Assembly: GCA_023425905.1 (NCBI GenBank)
Contig: JAFABT010000291.1
Coordinates: forward strand, 1-9,852
Direction of reading: 5' to 3'
DNA: 9,852 bases
Source of the DNA: Actinomycetes bacterium
GTDB taxonomy: Bacteria; Actinomycetota; Actinomycetes; Actinomycetales; Cellulomonadaceae
Shown: positions 1 through 5,428 of the stretch, one piece after another
Numbering within the stretch: the stretch's first letter is position 1
How the letters are laid out: every line of letters starts with the position of its first letter
The notes under the pieces: model-generated
The model's input: the letters and a program-made list of their open reading frames with translations, nothing else
Databases searched by the model: none
What the model was told of the DNA's origin: nothing
Position numbers and translations under genes: made by a program

Positions 1-1
1 C

Positions 2-322
2 GCCCTGGACGGGGACGGTGCCCTGGCCCACGACGCCGCTCTCGCCGACGAGGCCGCGCCCGTGGGCGCCGCGGCTGAGCGCGAGCCCGCGGTCGAGACC
101 CTCGCGATGGCGGCGCCCGTCGCCCCGGTGCACGGCTTCACGGCCGCGCAGGCCGCCGACCCGGCGACGCCCCTCGAGGTGCTCGCGCAGATCGCCGCGG
201 ACGCCCCCGAGCTGCGCCCGCAGCTCGCGGCGAACCCGTCGACGTACCCCGACCTGCTCGAATGGCTCGCGGCGCTCGACGACCCCGCCGTGGACGCCGC
301 TCTCGCGTCTCGCACGGACTGA
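2..322 (+). CDS. variant leucine-rich-repeat protein, C-terminal part (5' end outside window)
   Basis: The frame is open from the left edge and ends at TGA 320-322, giving 106 visible residues. The first ~45 are a low-complexity Ala/Glu/Asp/Pro stretch that looks like a linker. From about residue 50 comes a compact helical domain: DPATPLEVLAQIAADAPELR, then a LAANPSTYPDLLEWL segment and a final DDPAVDAALASR. The pattern 'NPSTYPDLLEWLA' is characteristic of the variant leucine-rich repeat domain found at the ends of many actinobacterial proteins; this assignment rests on remembered family pattern. In-frame GTG 62 or ATG 107 could be internal starts, but the frame continues upstream with the same Ala/Asp-rich composition and neither has a clear ribosome binding site, so a longer protein is preferred. 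Function unknown; the domain is thought to mediate protein contacts. A strong hairpin follows 40 bp after the stop. Confidence 0.7.
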   Translation, partial: ALDGDGALAHDAALADEAAPVGAAAEREPAVETLAMAAPVAPVHGFTAAQAADPATPLEVLAQIAADAPELRPQLAANPSTYPDLLEWLAALDDPAVDAALASRTD

Positions 323-362
323 GGCCTCTGACGGACTGAGACGCCCACGGGGTGAGGCCGAC

Positions 363-400
363 GCCCGGGCACCGGCAGCCGCTGCCGCCGGTGCCCGGGC
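363..400 (+). terminator. GC hairpin terminator after the LRR-variant gene
   Basis: A perfect 14-bp stem pairs 363-376 (GCCCGGGCACCGGC) with 387-400 around a 10-nt loop. It lies 40 bp after the stop codon of the preceding gene and 81 bp before gpmA. There is no U-tract, which is common for actinobacterial terminators. The role is inferred from strength and position. Confidence 0.6.
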
Positions 401-469
401 GAGTGCGTGCCACGGCCGTGCGGAGTCTCACGGGACAGAGGTCCCCGCGTGGGCCGCGCGGGGCTGCGG

Positions 470-481
470 CACAATGTCCCC
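470..481 (+). promoter_or_regulatory. candidate -10 element for a leaderless gpmA transcript
   Basis: CACAAT at 470-475 resembles a sigma-A type -10 hexamer and is followed by exactly 6 nt before the gpmA ATG. Transcription would then begin at or next to the A of the start codon. No purine-rich ribosome binding site occurs in the 15 nt before the ATG, which supports leaderless initiation. No convincing -35 hexamer is visible, so this remains a candidate. Confidence 0.4.
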
Positions 482-1222
482 ATGACCTACACCCTCATCC
501 TGCTCCGCCACGGCGAGAGCGAGTGGAACGCCAAGAACCTCTTCACCGGCTGGGTCGACGTGCGCCTCTCGGAGAAGGGCATCGCCGAGGCCGCGCGCGG
601 CGGCGAGCTCCTCAAGGACGCCGGGATCCTCCCCGACGTCGTCCACACGTCGCTGCTGCGCCGTGCGATCACGACGGCGAACCTCGCCCTCGACGCCGCC
701 GACCGGCACTGGCTCCCCGTCAAGCGCAGCTGGCGCCTCAACGAGCGTCACTACGGTGCGCTCCAGGGCAAGGACAAGGCCCAGACGCTCGCCGAGTTCG
801 GCGAGGAGCAGTTCATGCTGTGGCGTCGGTCCTACGACACGCCGCCGCCCGCGATCGAGGTGGGCTCGGAGTTCTCCCAGGACGCCGACCCGCGCTACGC
901 CGACGCGCCCCAGGTCCTCACCGAGTGCCTCAAGGACGTCCTCGAGCGCGCGCTGCCGTACTGGGACGCAGAGATCGTCCCCGACCTCAAGGCGGGCAAG
1001 ACCGTCCTCGTCGCCGCGCACGGCAACTCGCTGCGCGCGATCGTCAAGTACCTCGACGACATCTCGGACGAGGCCATCGCGGGCCTCAACATCCCGACCG
1101 GCATCCCGCTCGTCTACGAGCTCGACGAGGAGACCCTCAAGCCCGTGAAGGCCGGTCTCTACCTCGACCCCGAGGCCGCGGCCGAGGCCATCAAGGCCGT
1201 CGCCAACCAGGGCAAGAAGTAA
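482..1222 (+). CDS. gpmA: 2,3-bisphosphoglycerate-dependent phosphoglycerate mutase
   Basis: A 246-residue protein, the usual length for cofactor-dependent phosphoglycerate mutases, which interconvert 3- and 2-phosphoglycerate in cytosolic glycolysis and gluconeogenesis. The histidine phosphatase signature LLRHGESEWN places the phospho-accepting histidine at H10 with R9 beside it. R60, E88 in LNERHYGALQGKDK, and the second histidine H180 in AAHGNSLRAIVKYLD complete the active site. The family motif FTGWVDVRLS is at 21-30, and the region 110-125 with WRRSYDTPPP matches the dPGM substrate lid. The ATG at 482 is chosen because the N-terminus MTYTLILLRHGE begins exactly as in homologues; the frame extends upstream to 407 but that part is unrelated. 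No ribosome binding site precedes it, and a -10-like CACAAT ends 6 nt upstream. It is convergent with phoU, and the gene is also next to senX3-regX3 in mycobacteria. Confidence 0.97.
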   Translation: MTYTLILLRHGESEWNAKNLFTGWVDVRLSEKGIAEAARGGELLKDAGILPDVVHTSLLRRAITTANLALDAADRHWLPVKRSWRLNERHYGALQGKDKAQTLAEFGEEQFMLWRRSYDTPPPAIEVGSEFSQDADPRYADAPQVLTECLKDVLERALPYWDAEIVPDLKAGKTVLVAAHGNSLRAIVKYLDDISDEAIAGLNIPTGIPLVYELDEETLKPVKAGLYLDPEAAAEAIKAVANQGKK

Positions 1223-1259
1223 CCCTGCGCCGCGAGCGCTGAGCGCGCGAGCGCACGAA

Positions 1260-1298
1260 CGACGAGGGCGCCCTCCCACCAGGGGGGCGCCCTCGTCG
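1260..1298. terminator. bidirectional hairpin terminator between convergent gpmA and phoU
   Basis: A 14-bp perfect stem pairs 1260-1273 with 1285-1298 (CGACGAGGGCGCCC and its complement). It can extend by one G-U and two C-G pairs to 17 bp with a 5-nt loop at 1277-1281. It sits 37 bp after the gpmA stop and 51 bp after the phoU stop on the other strand, so it can act on both converging transcripts. No real U-tract is present in either direction. Confidence 0.75.
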
Positions 1299-1349
1299 CG
1301 TCCTCTCACGTGCGCGGTGGGCCGCGTCGGCCTCACCGCCGTGTCACGC

Positions 1350-2030
1350 TCACTCGCCGCCGGTGCCACCCGGGTGCGCGGACGCGGCCTCGGCCAGCTC
1401 GCCCGTGACGAGGTAGACCATGCGCCGCGCGATCGAGACGCCGTGGTCCCCGAAGCGCTCGTAGTACCGGCCCAGGAGCGTGACGTCGACCGTCTCCTCC
1501 GGGGTGCCGTTCCATGAGCCGCCGAGCAGGGCCGTGAACAGCGACGAGTGCATCGCGTCGAGCAGGTCGTCGTCCCGCTCGACCGCCGAGGCGACCTCGA
1601 GGTCGTGGGTCTCGAGCAGGGTCGTCGTGCGGCGTGCGACCCTCGTGGCGGCGTCGTGCATCTCGGTGAACGTCGCGGTGAGTCCGGCGGGCACCGCGTG
1701 CTCGGGGTAACGCCGCCGCGCGACCTCCGCGACGTGACGCGCGAGGTCGCCCATCCGCTCGAGCGTCGCGGACATCCGCAGCCCGGAGACGACCACCCGC
1801 AGATCGGTCGCGACGGGCTGCTGCTGGGCGAGCAGGTGGATGCAGCGCTCGTCGACCGTGCGTTCGAGCGCGTCGATCTCCGGGTCGGCCGCGATGACCT
1901 GCTCGGCGAGGTGGAGGTCGCCCTCGAGGAGGGCGGTGCCGGCGCGAGACACCGACGTCTCGACGAGTCGGCTCATCGCCACGAGGTCATCGCCGAGCTG
2001 CTTGAGCTCCGCGTCGAAGAGGTGCCGCAT
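1350..2030 (-). CDS. phoU: phosphate transport regulator PhoU
   Basis: A 226-residue all-helical protein of normal PhoU length (two repeated three-helix bundles). It begins MRHLFDAELKQLGDDLVAMS, the standard PhoU opening. Both metal-binding motifs of the E-x-x-x-D type are present: ERMGDLARHVAEVA at 91-104 and ERFGDHGVSIARRMVYLVTG at 191-210, so each repeat keeps its di-iron/metal cluster ligands. PhoU acts at the inner face of the membrane, linking PstB and the SenX3-type kinase so that the kinase is held off when phosphate is plentiful. The start is fixed by CAT at 2028-2030 with a strong AGGAAGGAA site (complement of 2034-2042) just upstream. The same frame stays open much further upstream, antisense to senX3, but this is a high-GC shadow. 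Unlike E. coli, phoU is not at the end of the pst operon; it is transcribed away from senX3, as phoU is in Streptomyces, from a region with PHO-box repeats. Confidence 0.96.
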   Translation of the reverse strand: MRHLFDAELKQLGDDLVAMSRLVETSVSRAGTALLEGDLHLAEQVIAADPEIDALERTVDERCIHLLAQQQPVATDLRVVVSGLRMSATLERMGDLARHVAEVARRRYPEHAVPAGLTATFTEMHDAATRVARRTTTLLETHDLEVASAVERDDDLLDAMHSSLFTALLGGSWNGTPEETVDVTLLGRYYERFGDHGVSIARRMVYLVTGELAEAASAHPGGTGGE

Positions 2031-2093
2031 GTGTTCCTTCCTGCGCTGTGCCGGGCACGGGGTGATCCCCGTTCCGGGCACGCGACGTCCGAT

Positions 2094-2148
2094 GGGCAGA
2101 GACCAGGATGACAGCCGGAGGTGAACGAGCGCCGACCCTGCGGTGAAC
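2094..2148 (-). promoter_or_regulatory. PHO box (RegX3/PhoP-type 11-bp direct repeats) between phoU and senX3
   Basis: Read on the minus strand, successive 11-bp units are GTTCACCGCAG (2148-2138), GGTCGGCGCTC (2137-2127), GTTCACCTCCG (2126-2116), GCTGTCATCCT (2115-2105) and GGTCTCTGCCC (2104-2094). The first and third share GTTCACC exactly 22 bp apart. This matches the 11-bp direct-repeat unit known for Streptomyces PhoP (G followed by G/T, TCA, then pyrimidines). The location in the shared phoU/senX3 control region matches the PhoP-controlled phoU-phoRP spacer of Streptomyces. Units 4 and 5 are degenerate and less certain. Binding by the local RegX3 is inferred. Confidence 0.75.
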
Positions 2149-2207
2149 TCTTGCCGCCGAGCGCTCTGATCGGCCTCGACGGGCACGTCATGGCGCCGCG
2201 ACGCCCC

Positions 2208-2219
2208 TAGTGTGGCCCC
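2208..2219 (+). promoter_or_regulatory. candidate -10 element for a leaderless senX3 transcript
   Basis: TAGTGT at 2208-2213 fits the TAnnnT pattern and is followed by 6 nt (GGCCCC) before the GTG start. The region has no Shine-Dalgarno-like purine run, and TAG 2208-2210 is an in-frame stop, so no earlier start is possible. Together these suggest that transcription begins at the start codon. A -35 is not convincing (ACGTCA at 2185-2190 matches only half of the consensus). Confidence 0.45.
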
Positions 2220-3398
2220 GTGGAGGGAATAGACATCGTCCTCGTCGGCGGGCTCGGTCTGCTCGTCGGCGTCTTCGCGACCGCCGCCTTCCGGTTCTCC
2301 GAGAAGGCCCAGCACACCGTGCCCGAGCGGGAGGAGCCCGAGCTCGAAGAGGGTCTCGTGCGCACGCTCGCCGTGCTGCGCTCGGCCGCCGTCGTGCTCG
2401 ACGCCGAGGACCGCATCGTCCGGGCGTCGCCGCCGGCCTACGCACTCGGCGTCGTCCGCGAGGGGCGCCTCGACCATGCCGCGATCCGCGACCTCGTCGC
2501 ACAGGTGCGTCGCGACGGCGTCATCCAGGACGCCGAGCTCGAGCTGCCGCGCGGCCCCTTCGGCTCGCGCGAGGTGCTGCTCCAGGTGCGCGTCGCGCAG
2601 GTGACGCCGCGCCACCTCGTAGTGCTCGCCGAGGACCGGACGGAGGCCCGCCGGCTCGAGGCGATCCGCCGGGACTTCACCGTCAACGTCTCGCACGAGC
2701 TCAAGACCCCGGTCGGGGCGATCTCGCTGCTCGCCGAGACCGTCGCCGACGCGGCGGACGACCCGGTCGCTGTGCGCCGCTTCGCCGGGCAGATGACGAA
2801 GGAGGCCTCGCGGCTCTCCGCGCTCGTCCACGAGATCATCGAGCTCTCCCGGCTCCAGGTCGCGGGCGCCCTCGGGGCCCCAGAGATCGTCGAGGTGGAC
2901 GCCGTAGTCGCAGAGGCCGCCGACCGTGCCGCGACGACCGCGGCTGGCAAGGGCATGGCGATCACCCGGGCGGCCCCGACCGGGCTGCTCGTCTACGGCG
3001 ACCACGCGCTGCTCGTCACCGCGGTCCGCAACCTCCTCGACAACGCGGTGTCGTACTCGCCGGCGGGGACGAATGTCGGCGTCGGGGTGCGGCAGGTCGC
3101 CGACGCGGTCGAGATCGCCGTCGTCGACCAGGGCATCGGCATCTCGCCCGAGGAGCAGCAGCGGGTCTTCGAGCGCTTCTACCGGGCGGACCCGGCGCGC
3201 TCGCGGGACACCGGAGGCACGGGCCTCGGCCTGAGCATCGTCAAGCACGTCGCGGCCGACCACGGCGGCGAGATCACCGTGTGGTCGCTCCCCGGGCAGG
3301 GGTCGACCTTCACCCTGCGACTCCCGGTCGCGACGCTCCCGCCCGCGGACGCCGACGAGGCGCCCGCCCCCATCGACCCTGAGGAGTCCCCCGCGTGA
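2220..3398 (+). CDS. senX3: phosphate-responsive sensor histidine kinase SenX3/PhoR
   Basis: A 392-residue membrane histidine kinase. One hydrophobic segment (about residues 5-24) anchors it; there is no extracellular domain. Residues ~48-140 resemble a PAS-type fold (AVVLDAEDRIVRASPPAYAL). The HisKA domain has the phospho-accepting H159 in FTVNVSHELKTPVGAISLLA. The ATPase domain shows the N box NLLDNAVSYSPAG (271-283), G1 box DQGIGIS (303-309), F box ERFYRAD (318-324) and G2 box GGTGLGLSIVKH (332-343). The Pro/Asp/Glu-rich tail follows. The kinase is expected to autophosphorylate when phosphate is scarce and pass the phosphate to RegX3, with input from PstB/PhoU. GTG 2220 is the first possible start because an in-frame TAG ends 9 nt upstream. 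The stop overlaps the regX3 start by 4 nt (GTGA), so the two are translationally coupled. The Streptomyces orthologue is called PhoR. Confidence 0.95.
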   Translation: MEGIDIVLVGGLGLLVGVFATAAFRFSEKAQHTVPEREEPELEEGLVRTLAVLRSAAVVLDAEDRIVRASPPAYALGVVREGRLDHAAIRDLVAQVRRDGVIQDAELELPRGPFGSREVLLQVRVAQVTPRHLVVLAEDRTEARRLEAIRRDFTVNVSHELKTPVGAISLLAETVADAADDPVAVRRFAGQMTKEASRLSALVHEIIELSRLQVAGALGAPEIVEVDAVVAEAADRAATTAAGKGMAITRAAPTGLLVYGDHALLVTAVRNLLDNAVSYSPAGTNVGVGVRQVADAVEIAVVDQGIGISPEEQQRVFERFYRADPARSRDTGGTGLGLSIVKHVAADHGGEITVWSLPGQGSTFTLRLPVATLPPADADEAPAPIDPEESPA

Positions 3399-4168
3399 CC
3401 CGCATCCTGCTCGTCGAGGACGAGGAGTCCTACCGCGACCCGCTGTCCTACCAGCTCACCCGCGAAGGGTTCGAGGTGACGACGGCGGCGACGGGTCCGG
3501 ACGGCCTCGCCGCCTTCGCCCGCGAGGGCGCTGACCTCGTCCTCCTCGACGTCATGCTGCCCGGGATGAACGGGGTGGAGGTGTGCCGCGAGCTGCGACG
3601 CACGAGCCGCGTGCCGGTCATCATGCTCACCGCGAAGGACGGCGAGATCGACAAGGTCGTGGGCCTCGAGATCGGCGCGGACGACTACGTGACGAAGCCG
3701 TACTCCTACCGGGAGCTGCTCGCCCGGATCCACGCGGTGCTCCGCCGCGCGGCGGAGGCCGCGGCAGACTCGGGCACCGTGGCAGCGCCGGTCGCTGCGG
3801 CCGTGCCATCCGCCTACGCGGGCGTCGACGACGACGACGAGCTGCTCGACGAGGTCCTCGAGCAGGGCCCGGTCCGGCTCGACCCGGACCGCCACGAGGT
3901 CACGGTGCGCGGCGTGCTCACGGCCTTCCCCCTCAAGGAGTTCGAGCTGCTCGAGCTGTTCCTGCGCAACTCCGGGCGCGTCCTCACCCGGGGCCAGCTC
4001 ATCGATCGCATCTGGGGCTCGGACTACGTCGGGGACACCAAGACGCTCGACGTCCACGTCAAGCGCATCCGGGCGAAGATCGAGCAGGACCCGGCGAACC
4101 CGGTGCTGCTCGTCACGGTCCGCGGGCTCGGCTACAAGCTCACGGACACCGTGGCGTCTGGATCGTGA
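3395..4168 (+). CDS. regX3: phosphate-responsive response regulator RegX3/PhoP
   Basis: A 257-residue OmpR/PhoB-family regulator. The receiver domain (1-118) has the acidic pocket E8/D9, phospho-acceptor D52 in LLDVMLPGMNG, switch T79 in IMLTAKDGE, and K101 in DDYVTKPYSYREL. The winged-helix DNA-binding domain (about 158-252) has LKEFELLELFLRNSGRVLTR, the recognition-helix region TKTLDVHVKRIRAKIE and the wing VRGLGYKL. Phosphorylated by SenX3, it should bind the PHO boxes before pstS and phoU. GTG 3395 overlaps the senX3 stop by 4 nt; GAGGAG at 3381-3386 is the likely ribosome binding site. The inter-domain linker (about 119-157) is longer than in remembered RegX3/PhoP homologues of ~225 residues, and ends in an acidic block, DDDDELLDEVLE (145-156). 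Otherwise all key residues are intact. Confidence 0.96.
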   Translation: MTRILLVEDEESYRDPLSYQLTREGFEVTTAATGPDGLAAFAREGADLVLLDVMLPGMNGVEVCRELRRTSRVPVIMLTAKDGEIDKVVGLEIGADDYVTKPYSYRELLARIHAVLRRAAEAAADSGTVAAPVAAAVPSAYAGVDDDDELLDEVLEQGPVRLDPDRHEVTVRGVLTAFPLKEFELLELFLRNSGRVLTRGQLIDRIWGSDYVGDTKTLDVHVKRIRAKIEQDPANPVLLVTVRGLGYKLTDTVASGS

Positions 4169-4219
4169 CCTCACAGTTCATCTTGGGTTCACCTGGCGCC
4201 AGCCAGGAGGTCACCGAGC
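4165..4219 (+). promoter_or_regulatory. PHO box upstream of pstS (11-bp direct repeats)
   Basis: Contiguous 11-bp units read GTTCATCTTGG (4176-4186), GTTCACCTGGC (4187-4197), GCCAGCCAGGA (4198-4208) and GGTCACCGAGC (4209-4219); a weaker unit GTGACCTCACA (4165-4175) precedes them and overlaps the regX3 stop codon. Units 1 and 2 are near-ideal matches to the actinobacterial PhoP repeat, and unit 4 matches in its first seven bases. The last unit ends 5 bp before the -10 element, so the box takes the place of a -35, the usual class of PhoB/PhoP activation. RegX3 binding is inferred. Confidence 0.85.
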
Positions 4220-4224
4220 GTCCC

Positions 4225-4230
4225 TAACGT
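4225..4230 (+). promoter_or_regulatory. -10 element of the pstSCAB promoter
   Basis: TAACGT fits TAnnnT and lies 10 bp downstream of the GGTCACC core of the last PHO repeat, the spacing expected for an activator-replaced -35. It predicts a transcript start near 4236-4238 and a leader of roughly 50 nt before the pstS GTG. Confidence 0.6.
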
Positions 4231-4287
4231 CGTCGGTGGTGAGCGCAGCAGCGCCACCGCAACGACATCAGAAGGATGGACGCGTCA

Positions 4288-5427
4288 GTGAACATCAACC
4301 TCACCCGTCGCACCGGGGCCGTCGCCCTCGTCGGCGTCCTGGCACTGGCCCTCACGGCGTGCGGGTCTGACAACCCCGTTCCCGCCTCGGCCGGGGCCGC
4401 GAACCAGTCGGCCGGCGCGCAGTCCCCCTCCGGCGACGCCGCCGCGTCGCTGACCGGCGAGCTCGCCGGAGCGGGTGCGAGCTCCCAGGAGTCCGCGCAG
4501 GAGGCGTGGCGGGCAGGCTTCCAGAGCCTCAACCCTGACGTCACCGTGACGTACGACCCGGTTGGCTCAGGCGGCGGACGCACCCAGTTCCTCGAGGGCG
4601 GGGTCCAGTTCGCCGGGTCGGACGCCGCGCTCAAGGACGACGAGCTCGCGAAGGCGAGCCAGCGCTGCTTCGGCGGTGCCGCGATCGACCTGCCGCTCTA
4701 CATCTCCCCGATCGCCGTCATCTACAACCTCCCTGACGTCCCCGAGCTGCAGCTTGCGCCGGCGACGATCGCGGGCATCTTCGACCGCAAGATCACGAGC
4801 TGGGACGACGCCGCGATCGCGGCCGACAACCCGGGCGTCGAGCTGCCGAAGACGCCGATCACGCCCGTCAACCGCTCGGACGAGTCCGGCACGACGGAGA
4901 ACTTCACCGAGTACCTCGCTGCGACCGCCGGTGACGCGTGGCCGCACGAGGCCTCGGGCGACTGGCCGGTCAAGGGCGGGCAGTCCGCGCAGGGCACCTC
5001 GGGCGTCGTCCAGACCGTCCAGGGTGGCGTCGGCACGATCGGCTACGCCGACGCGTCGAAGGCCGGCACGCTCGGCACCGCGAAGATCAAGGTCGGCGAG
5101 GAGTACGTCGCGTACTCGGCCGAGGCCGCCGCTGCGGTCGTCGACGCCTCGCCCCGTGCCGAGGGTCGTGGCGAGCACGACATCGTCGTCGAGCTGGACC
5201 GGGCGACGACGGCGCCGGGCGCCTACCCGCTCGTCCTCATCTCCTACGCCGTGGCGTGCGACACGTACACCGACGCGGCGCAGGGCGAGCTCGTCACGCA
5301 GTACCTCTCGTACCTCGCGAGCGTCGAGGGCCAGGACGCGGCGGCGAAGGCGGCCGGCTCCGCGCCGATCTCCGACGAGCTGCGCACCGACGTCGTCGCC
5401 GCGATCGACGCGATCAAGGTCGGATGA
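4288..5427 (+). CDS. pstS: phosphate-binding lipoprotein PstS
   Basis: A 379-residue periplasmic-type binding protein of the usual size. The signal peptide (RR at 7-8, hydrophobic 10-22) ends in the lipobox LTAC, so C25 is lipidated and the protein is tethered outside the membrane, where it captures inorganic phosphate for PstCA. After a Ser/Ala/Gly-rich spacer (27-56) the ligand motifs follow: GAGAS (61-65), VGSGGGRTQF (92-101), FAGSD (108-112) and NRSDESGTTENF (196-207). C127 and C324 may form a disulfide. GTG 4288 is chosen over ATG 4276: GAAGGA (4271-4276) is a ribosome binding site for the GTG at a somewhat long 11-nt spacing but overlaps the ATG itself, and the signal peptide is standard from the GTG; the alternative adds only four residues. 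It heads the pst operon, 119 bp after regX3, under a PHO box. pstC begins 1 nt after its stop. Confidence 0.96.
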   Translation: MNINLTRRTGAVALVGVLALALTACGSDNPVPASAGAANQSAGAQSPSGDAAASLTGELAGAGASSQESAQEAWRAGFQSLNPDVTVTYDPVGSGGGRTQFLEGGVQFAGSDAALKDDELAKASQRCFGGAAIDLPLYISPIAVIYNLPDVPELQLAPATIAGIFDRKITSWDDAAIAADNPGVELPKTPITPVNRSDESGTTENFTEYLAATAGDAWPHEASGDWPVKGGQSAQGTSGVVQTVQGGVGTIGYADASKAGTLGTAKIKVGEEYVAYSAEAAAAVVDASPRAEGRGEHDIVVELDRATTAPGAYPLVLISYAVACDTYTDAAQGELVTQYLSYLASVEGQDAAAKAAGSAPISDELRTDVVAAIDAIKVG

Positions 5428-5428
5428 C

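Noticed and set aside
314..340. Direct repeat ACGGACTGAG at 314-323 and 331-340, duplicating the stop region of the first gene
   Set aside because: Ten base pairs only and no sign of a mobile-element footprint; probably chance or a small slippage duplication.
1350..3263. A 637-codon open frame on the minus strand covering phoU and continuing antisense through senX3
   Set aside because: Only the 226 codons from 2030 downward match PhoU and have a ribosome binding site; the rest is Arg/Asp/Gly-rich antisense of a well-supported kinase gene, typical of GC-rich DNA.
4234..4259. Small hairpin (CGGTGG with CCACCG) in the pstS leader, considered as a riboswitch or attenuator
   Set aside because: Only 6-8 pairs, and the predicted transcript start near 4237 would remove part of the left arm.
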